Assembly (NCBI RefSeq): GCF_029531655.1
Contig: NZ_JANRMI010000002.1
Span: 806,001-870,000 of the forward strand
Direction: 5' to 3'
DNA length: 64,000 bases
Source of the DNA: Bdellovibrio svalbardensis
GTDB taxonomy: Bacteria; Bdellovibrionota; Bdellovibrionia; Bdellovibrionales; Bdellovibrionaceae
The translations under genes were made by a program, and so were the position numbers. The notes under the pieces were generated by a model. It saw only the letters and a program-made list of their open reading frames with translations. It made no database searches and had not been told where the DNA came from. Shown here piece after piece: positions 58,179-64,000 of the stretch; positions within the stretch are counted from its first letter, which is position 1, and each line of letters begins with the position of its first letter.

Positions 58179-61127
58179 ATGAAAAAAGTGAAAGTCCTTC
58201 TTACAGTTCCAGTTCTTTTGGTAGCTCTTTCGGGAGCCGTGTTCTCTTTAAGCTCATGCAAATCCAAAGACGCAAAATCGACTTCTTTGGCTCCGGCAGC
58301 AGCTCCAGAGGCAGCATCTCAGTTTGGGAATGAACCGAACACTTTAATTTCTGCAGCCCACCAGATTACATTTGTGGGGCAAAAATCAGGAGAAGGCTAC
58401 TTCAGTCCTGATGGAAAGAACATGATCTTTCAAAGCGAAAGAGAGCCCGGCAATCCCTTTTACCAAATGTTCGTAATGAACCTCACCAGTGGCGAGACGA
58501 CCCGGGTTTCGCCTGGTCACGGCAAGACAACTTGCGGCTGGATTCATCCTTCCATGAAAAAAGTGATGTATTCATCGACTCACTTGGATCCGGAAACAAA
58601 AAAGAAAACTGAAGCAGAGTTTGAAAATCGCAAGAAGGCGGTCAAGGCTCGTTACTCTTGGAGTTTCGACGACAGCTATGACATCTTTGAGTCTGATCTT
58701 AAAGGTGGCCATATCAAGCGTCTGACGAAAGAAAAAGGCTACGATGCAGAGGGTTCTTACTCTCCGGATGGTCAGTGGATTGCCTTTGCCTCAAACCGTG
58801 CGGGTTATACTGAAAAACTCGAGGGTGAGGATAAGAAGTACTTCGATCAAGATCCTTCTTATATGATGGATATCTATATCATGAAGGCTGATGGGACCCA
58901 GGTAAAGCGCCTGACGGATTCCAAAGGCTATGATGGAGGTCCCTTCTTCAGTGCTGATGGGAAAAAAATCACTTGGCGTCGTTTTGCTCCCAACGGGGCA
59001 ACGGCTGAAATCTATACGATGAATGTCGATGGTTCGAACCAAAAGCCGGTGACTCATTTAAAATCAATGTCTTGGGCGCCGTTCTTTCATCCTTCGGGAG
59101 ATTACATTATCTTTGGGTCCAGTGTTTTGGGCTATTCCAACTTTGAACTGTTCATTGTGGATAGTGAAGGCAAGCATGCACCTGTGCGCGTGACCTTTAT
59201 GGATGATTTTGATGGTCTTCCTGTATTCACGCCGGATGGCAATCACTTGTCCTGGACTCATCGAAATACCAAGGGTGATTCGCAAATCATGATGTCTAAT
59301 TGGGATGATGTTCAGGCTCGCAAGCTGTTGGGGTTGCCAGCAGCTGACCCCATGGGGAATGGAGCTCTTTCTGCGAATATCACGGTCGATGATGCTAAAA
59401 AGTGGGTTTACTATTTAGCGTCGGAAGAATTGGGCGGTCGTGCCACAGGCAGTGCTCAAGAAAAGATTTATACTGAAAAGTTCGCGCAGGCCTTTAAGTC
59501 TTGGGGTCTTGTTGGCGGTGCTCAGGATGGCAGCTTCTTTGAGACCTTCGAATTCACTTCAGGTGTGAACCTGGGAGTTAAGAATTCACTTGAAGTTGTG
59601 GGCTCTTTTAAAAAGAAGTACACGGTTTCTAAGGATTTCGAACCTCTGTCATTCTCTCGTGTAGGTAATTTTAGAGAAGCGCCGATTGTTTTTGCAGGAT
59701 ATGGAATCAAGGCTCCGGCCAGCGATAAAGAAGCCGCTTATGATTCTTATAAAGGTCTGGATGTAAAAGGCAAATGGGTCATGGTCCTGACCGATCTCCC
59801 AGCAGAGATTTCTACGCAAAGACGCCAGTACTTGAATCTTTACTCCCGATTGCAACATAAGTTAACGGTCGCAAAAAATGAAGGCGCGATTGGCTTGGTC
59901 TTGGTTAATGGCCCATTAAGCGGTCTTCCTGAAAAGTTTGGCAAAGTGAAGTACGAAGGCTCTTTGTCAGATGGAAGTCTTGCAGTTGTGCGTCTGTCGA
60001 CAAATGCGGCGATGGAAATGATCAAATACGCATGGAAAGATCTGTCGGTGATCCAGCGCAATTTGGATAAGGGTGAGATGGTGGAGGGATTTACGATTCC
60101 TTCTACTTATATGACTGCCAATATTGATCTTCAATTCGAGAAAGCAAAGGGTGTCAATGTTGTCGCCAAGTTGCCTGTTCGCGGTGCGAAGTCTTCCATT
60201 TTGGTAGGGGCACATGGGGATCATTTGGGGCATGGTGAGTTTGGCAATACTTTGGCCAAAGGAGCTGAGCTTGGAAAATCTCATGTCGGTGCTGATGATA
60301 ATGCTTCCGGCGTTGCAGGAGTTATGGAGACAGCCCAATACTATGCAAACCTCAATAAGACTTCCCCTGAAAAGTTAAAGAAGAACCTTTACTTTGCTAT
60401 TTGGTCTGGTGAGGAGCTCGGCGATCTGGGATCAAGCAATTTTGCGAAATCTCTAAAAAAGAATCACACGATGGAAGCTTACTTTAACATGGATATGATC
60501 GGTCGCCTCAGGGATCGTCTGTTTGTGCAAGGTCTAGGTTCAGGGGATAAATGGGCGGGGATTGCGGAAAAAATTTCTGTGAAAGTAAATACTCCGCTGG
60601 TTGTTCAAGAGGACCCTTATCTGCCAACAGACTCAATGGCCTTGTACCTGGTGAACATTCCAACCGTGAATCTATTCACGGGTTCGCATGTGGATTATCA
60701 CACCCCAAGAGACACTGCTGAATTGATCAATTATGAAGGTATTGTGAAAACCTTAGAAGTTCTGCAGGGTTTTATCGACACACTTCAAGTTGCGCCTGCG
60801 AACTTCGTGAAATATCAAAAGGTCGGAAGCTCTCAAAACAAACTCGAAGGCCGCACCTTCCGCGTCTACTTGGGGACAATCCCAGACTACTCCCAAGAAG
60901 GAGTGAAGGGTGTTAAGATCTCAGGTGTTTCAAAGGACAGCCCTTCTGAAAAAGCAGGTCTTAAAGAAAACGATATCATCACGGAATTCGATAACACCAA
61001 GATCGAAAACCTTTATGATTACGTTTATACACTGCAAAGTGTGAAACCAAACAAAGAGACCACAATCAAGGTCCTAAGAAACGGATCTCCGATCGAACTT
61101 AAGATCACTCCGAAGCTTAAAGAGTAG
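58179..61127 (+). CDS. Lipoprotein: TolB-like propeller, PA domain, M28 peptidase and PDZ
   Basis: The 982-residue protein starts with a lipobox SLSSC near residue 27. A WD40-like beta propeller of PD40 units follows to about residue 385 (EGSYSPDGQWIAFASNRAG, GGPFFSADGKKITW, GLPVFTPDGNHLSWTH). A PA-like domain comes next, then a zinc peptidase of the M28 family with all ligands (GAHGDHLGH, GADDNASGVAG, SGEELGDLGSSNF, FNMDMIGRL, SHVDYHTP). A C-terminal PDZ domain ends it (ISGVSKDSPSEKAGLKENDI). It would trim peptides in the periplasm or on the surface, with the propeller and PDZ positioning substrates. No Shine-Dalgarno site. Confidence 0.88.
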   Translation: MKKVKVLLTVPVLLVALSGAVFSLSSCKSKDAKSTSLAPAAAPEAASQFGNEPNTLISAAHQITFVGQKSGEGYFSPDGKNMIFQSEREPGNPFYQMFVMNLTSGETTRVSPGHGKTTCGWIHPSMKKVMYSSTHLDPETKKKTEAEFENRKKAVKARYSWSFDDSYDIFESDLKGGHIKRLTKEKGYDAEGSYSPDGQWIAFASNRAGYTEKLEGEDKKYFDQDPSYMMDIYIMKADGTQVKRLTDSKGYDGGPFFSADGKKITWRRFAPNGATAEIYTMNVDGSNQKPVTHLKSMSWAPFFHPSGDYIIFGSSVLGYSNFELFIVDSEGKHAPVRVTFMDDFDGLPVFTPDGNHLSWTHRNTKGDSQIMMSNWDDVQARKLLGLPAADPMGNGALSANITVDDAKKWVYYLASEELGGRATGSAQEKIYTEKFAQAFKSWGLVGGAQDGSFFETFEFTSGVNLGVKNSLEVVGSFKKKYTVSKDFEPLSFSRVGNFREAPIVFAGYGIKAPASDKEAAYDSYKGLDVKGKWVMVLTDLPAEISTQRRQYLNLYSRLQHKLTVAKNEGAIGLVLVNGPLSGLPEKFGKVKYEGSLSDGSLAVVRLSTNAAMEMIKYAWKDLSVIQRNLDKGEMVEGFTIPSTYMTANIDLQFEKAKGVNVVAKLPVRGAKSSILVGAHGDHLGHGEFGNTLAKGAELGKSHVGADDNASGVAGVMETAQYYANLNKTSPEKLKKNLYFAIWSGEELGDLGSSNFAKSLKKNHTMEAYFNMDMIGRLRDRLFVQGLGSGDKWAGIAEKISVKVNTPLVVQEDPYLPTDSMALYLVNIPTVNLFTGSHVDYHTPRDTAELINYEGIVKTLEVLQGFIDTLQVAPANFVKYQKVGSSQNKLEGRTFRVYLGTIPDYSQEGVKGVKISGVSKDSPSEKAGLKENDIITEFDNTKIENLYDYVYTLQSVKPNKETTIKVLRNGSPIELKITPKLKE

Positions 61128-61291
61128 GACAAGGTTCGCCTCATTAGACCACTCCCCTTCTGAATATTTGAAGCGGGGAGTGCTCGATGGATAAGAAGAG
61201 TGCTTGGAAGTGGTCTATTAAAAAGAAAAAGCCAGGAGGTGATCCTGGCTTTTTTAGTTTTAGAGCATGAAGAGATTCGACAGTCTTTAAA
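61128..61291 (+). other. Gap with a long imperfect hairpin and a shared terminator
   Basis: CACTCCCC (61150-61157) pairs with GGGGAGTG (61175-61182). TAGACCAC (61145-61152) can alternatively pair with GTGGTCTA (61210-61217), so two exclusive folds are possible. The terminator at 61227-61255 follows. Confidence 0.5.
61227..61255. terminator. Bidirectional terminator between 58179 and 61292 genes
   Basis: AAAAGCCAGGA (61227-61237), loop GGTGA, TCCTGGCTTTT (61243-61253), with T and A runs on either side. It serves both convergent genes. Confidence 0.87.
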
Positions 61292-62002
61292 TTAAAGAGC
61301 TGGGAATTTCAGTTTAGGGCATTTCGTTTTCAAGAAAGCCATTAGACCTTTGTCAGAATATCTGAAGGCAACGTCACCGTCAGCGCTATACTTAAAGAGA
61401 TCACCGTTTTTAACCTTACAAGTAAGTCCCGCTTCATCTGTGAAAGTTGAAGAACCCGCAGCGCTTTGAGTTGGGGCTCTACCAAGAGTAAAGCCGGCAT
61501 CAAGCATAAGGCCTTTAAACTTAGAAATATCTACGCCACCTTTGTTTGTGTTGATAACTTCATGGGCTACTTTAACTGTTGCTTTGTCGATGCCTGTAAT
61601 TTGTGCATCTTCATAATCAAAGAAGAACTTGCTGCCGCTGACGTCCGTCACTTCCAAACGACGAGTTTCATCGTTCCAATTAAATGAAGGCTGTGTTGCC
61701 GGACGTGGGAAGAAGAAGAATTCACGTGCGCCAGTAAATTCACTTTCAGGACCCTTGCCGAATGAATTGAAGACCATGAAGTTACCATCGCTGGCAAAAA
61801 GATAATCGCGATAGATCAATCCGCCTTCTTTGAAGTTATGAACTGAAACAAAACAGTTCGCGTTATTGCTGGAAGCGATCTGTTGTACCTGGATGCTGCC
61901 GCGTCTTTCAACTCTATCGGGACATTGTTGCTGTTCGGCGAAAGAAGACATCGGGACTGACACTGAAAGGGACAATAATAAAAAGGACCAAATAAGTTTC
62001 AT
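61292..62002 (-). CDS. Exported protein of unknown function
   Basis: The 236-residue protein has a signal peptide (KLIWSFLLLSLSVSVPMSSFA). A body contains four cysteines and beta-rich segments (GGLIYRDYLFASDGNFMVFN, then PSFNWNDETRRLEVTDVSGS). No family is recognised. The ATG at 62002 with CGAGG upstream is preferred to the frame start at 62032. It is divergent from the 62154 gene. Confidence 0.72.
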   Translation of the reverse strand: MKLIWSFLLLSLSVSVPMSSFAEQQQCPDRVERRGSIQVQQIASSNNANCFVSVHNFKEGGLIYRDYLFASDGNFMVFNSFGKGPESEFTGAREFFFFPRPATQPSFNWNDETRRLEVTDVSGSKFFFDYEDAQITGIDKATVKVAHEVINTNKGGVDISKFKGLMLDAGFTLGRAPTQSAAGSSTFTDEAGLTCKVKNGDLFKYSADGDVAFRYSDKGLMAFLKTKCPKLKFPAL

Positions 62003-62153
62003 AAGTACCTCGTGAGCACTAGCAGAAATCAATTAGAAACATAAGTACAGCGGGGGAGCAGGGCGGCACGAAAAATAACCAAATCTGGACTCGATAGTCC
62101 CTAACCTTTCGTGATTGTATATGAGTCTCAATCTGTAGTGAGGGACTCAAAGC

Positions 62154-62552
62154 ATGTCCTCTTTTGCCGAAGAATTCAAAAAATATCAAAAACAAGAACG
62201 ACTGCTGACCGGCGGAATCGTATTGGTTTCCGTTTTAGCGCCGGTCTCATTCACGTGGCTCTTGGATCATAAGGTCAGCTGGGCCATTTCAGGTTTGGCA
62301 GCATTAGCCTGTCTTGCTACAGCCTCATGGCTTCATTATGTTCGCACTCAGGTCGCACAAAAGCTTCTTGGCAAATATGAAAAGTTGGATGTTGGAGCGG
62401 TGTTGGCTAAAAAGATCTCGCCAATCATGCCACATCGCTTTGTGATCACCAATCGTGGCTACAATCACTATTATCTAAAATGCCTGAAAACGGGTGAGCA
62501 AGTTCTTGTGTCTAAGGACAGAGTTCGCGAAGATTTCGATATTGCAAATTGA
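62154..62552 (+). CDS. Small membrane protein of unknown function
   Basis: The 132-residue protein has two membrane segments (LTGGIVLVSVLAPVSFTWLL and WAISGLAALACLATASWLHY). A basic cytoplasmic C terminus follows, with a possible beta segment (HRFVITNRGYNHYYLKCLKT). No family is recognised. The GAGGG ribosome site lies 9 nt before the ATG. The esterase gene starts 45 bp after its stop. Confidence 0.7.
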   Translation: MSSFAEEFKKYQKQERLLTGGIVLVSVLAPVSFTWLLDHKVSWAISGLAALACLATASWLHYVRTQVAQKLLGKYEKLDVGAVLAKKISPIMPHRFVITNRGYNHYYLKCLKTGEQVLVSKDRVREDFDIAN

Positions 62553-62597
62553 TTTTCACTGAACCTCGCGGGAGCCTTGATCAACAGGAGGTTCCCG

Positions 62598-63506
62598 ATG
62601 AAACATATCACGTCAGTGATCGCACTTCTTTTGGTGTTGGTTTCATCTGCGGTTTTTGCGGAAGCCAATCGGGATCTCTCTCAGCAAACAGAACATAATA
62701 ATTCAGGCTATCAATCGGACTACTACTGCGGAACTGAAACTCAATTGGGCATCAGTTTTAATTACTGCATCCGCAATGTGGATCGGACCAAAAATAAAGA
62801 CATAGTCTACTTTTTTCACGGACTGATGGGTGACGAACAGAGCTGGTTCACGCAAAAGTTTGGCACAGGTATGGTCGAAAGAAAGTGGCATTTTCGAGGC
62901 TACGATCCTACGGTAATAACGATCTCCTTTGGTGAAGTTTGGCTCTTAGTTAATAATCATCGGTTTCCACTTTTACCCTATTTTAAAGACATCATTGTTC
63001 CTTTATTAGAGAAGAAAGTCGGTGGGCTAGGTAAGGGGAGGAGAATGTTGATTGGTCAATCCATGGGGGGATTGAACGCGCTTGAAGCCGCTCTTCAGCT
63101 TCCTAACCTCTTTTCTAAAGTGGCCCTGTTATGTCCTGCCATCACAACTGTTGGCCCCTTTGCCTCTCAAGACGAAATCGATGCTTATATTCAAAGAACT
63201 GGTGCCAACCCTAAAAATGTGAAGTTGATGCTCAGTATTTCAAAAAAGGTTTTCATAAACCAAAATGACTGGGACAAGCACGATCCTTTGAAGCTGGTAT
63301 CAAGATATCATGGTCGCAAGCCAGAGTTTTATAACTCTATAGGCATGCAGGATGACTTTGGATTCCAAGAAGGTGCTGAAAAGTTTAGTAAGCTTGCTGC
63401 AAAATATGGTTTTAAATCCCAATGGGTCCCACTGCAAGGGGGTCATTGTAACTTCGATCGCAGAACGACCGCGAATTTCATCATGGAGGGCTATAAAAAT
63501 GACTGA
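62598..63506 (+). CDS. Secreted alpha/beta-hydrolase, esterase-D-like
   Basis: The 302-residue protein has a signal peptide ending SSAVFAEA. The hydrolase core has oxyanion-hole FHGLMGD, nucleophile elbow GQSMGG (Ser) and a catalytic His in GGHCNF, as in esterase D/antigen-85-type enzymes. Near residue 50 the stretch NYCIRNVDRTKNKDI resembles the same region of the secreted nuclease at 28442. AGGAGG lies 6 nt before the ATG at 62598; the frame start at 62577 (TTG) is not used. It overlaps the KH gene by 8 bp. Confidence 0.85.
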   Translation: MKHITSVIALLLVLVSSAVFAEANRDLSQQTEHNNSGYQSDYYCGTETQLGISFNYCIRNVDRTKNKDIVYFFHGLMGDEQSWFTQKFGTGMVERKWHFRGYDPTVITISFGEVWLLVNNHRFPLLPYFKDIIVPLLEKKVGGLGKGRRMLIGQSMGGLNALEAALQLPNLFSKVALLCPAITTVGPFASQDEIDAYIQRTGANPKNVKLMLSISKKVFINQNDWDKHDPLKLVSRYHGRKPEFYNSIGMQDDFGFQEGAEKFSKLAAKYGFKSQWVPLQGGHCNFDRRTTANFIMEGYKND

Positions 63507-63816
63507 TATCGAGCCACTGAAACCCTATAATCCTGAACTCAAGCCAAAAGGTTCTGATGTCGATCAAGATGCCTATCGTGAGGAAATCCGAGTCCTCATT
63601 GAAAAGGTCATTCGCTTCCTGGTAGATGAAGCTGACAGTGTCACAGTGACAACTTATGTTGGCCCGAAGACAACGGTTTATCGCGTGAATTGCGCTAAAG
63701 ACAACCTGGGTCAGGTGATCGGCGCACAAGGAAAGACAATCATGGGGCTTCGCGCGGTTGTGCATGCAATGACAGCGCGTAATGGAATTCGCTCGATTGT
63801 CGAGATCCCAGTTTAA
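63499..63816 (+). CDS. Second KH-domain protein (KhpA-like)
   Basis: The 105-residue protein carries a C-terminal KH domain, NLGQVIGAQGKTIMGLRAVV followed by HAMTARNGIRSIVEIPV, with GxxG loop GAQG, like KhpA at 2177. An extra N-terminal part of about 30 residues precedes it. The start at 63499 overlaps the esterase end by 8 bp; the longer frame to 63352 would run inside that gene. Two KhpA-like proteins in one genome may pair with each other or with KhpB. Confidence 0.82.
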   Translation: MTDIEPLKPYNPELKPKGSDVDQDAYREEIRVLIEKVIRFLVDEADSVTVTTYVGPKTTVYRVNCAKDNLGQVIGAQGKTIMGLRAVVHAMTARNGIRSIVEIPV

Positions 63817-63905
63817 TAAATTTATAAAAAAGGCATCTAAATGCTGCGGCCGGATCATGTTGAATTCTCATGACTGGCCCATTTCTTTGGTGTCTGCTAA
63901 CAGAC

Positions 63906-64000
63906 ATGAGCGATAAGTTTAAGATCCTGGCGATTTCAGGCAGCACCAGAAAAAGCTCCTCCAATTTGAATCTCATCAAAGCAATTGCTGAGCTCAGTTC
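63906..64000 (+). CDS. NADPH-dependent FMN reductase (3' truncated)
   Basis: The frame encodes MSDKFKILAISGSTRKSSSN and continues LNLIKAIAEL to the window edge. The pattern SGSTRxxSxN is the phosphate-binding loop of flavodoxin-like NADPH:FMN/quinone reductases. A 6-bp hairpin (TGTCTG-CTAA-CAGACA, 63891-63906) ends at the first base of the ATG, and no ribosome site is clear. Confidence 0.75.
   Translation, partial: MSDKFKILAISGSTRKSSSNLNLIKAIAELS

Noticed and set aside
61187-61270. 27-codon open frame (MDKKSAWKWSIKKKK...) with GGGGAG upstream
   Set aside because: It runs through the shared terminator hairpin, whose bases explain its sequence; better read as a structured 3' region. Ribosome profiling would be needed to revive it.

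Overview
The window looks like a chromosomal stretch of a predatory bacterium of the Bdellovibrionota, most likely the genus Bdellovibrio. This is inferred from the gene order ffh-rpsP-khpA-rimM-trmD-SPOUT methylase-rplS-rnhB-yraN, the large share of exported and lipoprotein hydrolases, the long coiled-coil proteins, the Lys/Ala-rich basic tails and the moderate G+C content. No insertion sequence, prophage, CRISPR array or rRNA is present. Genes are dense, and only one gap exceeds 300 bp (28919-29237).

Layout. 1-6261: end of an unknown gene, then the translation block ffh, rpsP, khpA, rimM, trmD, a SPOUT methylase, rplS, rnhB and yraN. 6269-12393: lptD, a STAS protein, a coiled-coil protein, a membrane protein and a VKOR-DsbA fusion. 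12533-20416: a ChaN/Tiki-like protein, a GYF-domain protein, HU, then an exported protein, a TPR protein, a FecR-like protein and a 558-residue coiled-coil protein leading into pyk. 20458-23308: a receiver and histidine kinase pair and a cyclic-nucleotide-binding regulator. 23443-26052: acetoacetate CoA-transferase (two subunits) and thiolase. 26176-32317: a beta-helix-like exported protein, a histone-H1-tailed protein, a secreted HNH nuclease behind a purine riboswitch, two small genes, miaB and a bifunctional-nuclease-family protein. 32459-43767: a CPA2 antiporter, gamma and beta carbonic anhydrases around guaBA, an exported protein and dnaE. 43772-47866: a FlgT-like lipoprotein with its partner, a double periplasmic-binding protein and tRNA-Val. 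47945-64000: ttcA, an MscS channel, envelope genes (NlpC/P60 lipoprotein, L,D-transpeptidase, PilZ, a large surface protein, RDD), an rRNA m5U methylase, a 2H-phosphoesterase lipoprotein, a TolB/M28/PDZ lipoprotein, a secreted esterase, a second KH protein and the start of a flavin reductase.

The strongest non-coding find is a complete guanine-type purine riboswitch aptamer (28371-28433) directly in front of a secreted HNH nuclease. An alternative hairpin around the Shine-Dalgarno site suggests a translational switch. This would tie export of a DNA/RNA-degrading enzyme to the purine pool, which makes sense for a predator that feeds on prey nucleic acids. Two further patterns stand out. One is a family of short hairpins with a 3-nt loop and covarying stems, placed in 5' leaders (ffh, rimM three times, hupB, 12533, 26176, 32459, and a similar one before guaB). 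The other is a set of genes without a Shine-Dalgarno site whose -10 box lies 5-9 nt before the start codon (lptD, the 32459 antiporter, dnaE, 46026, the L,D-transpeptidase, 58179), which suggests leaderless mRNAs. All calls were made by eye from the sequence, without database searches or folding software.
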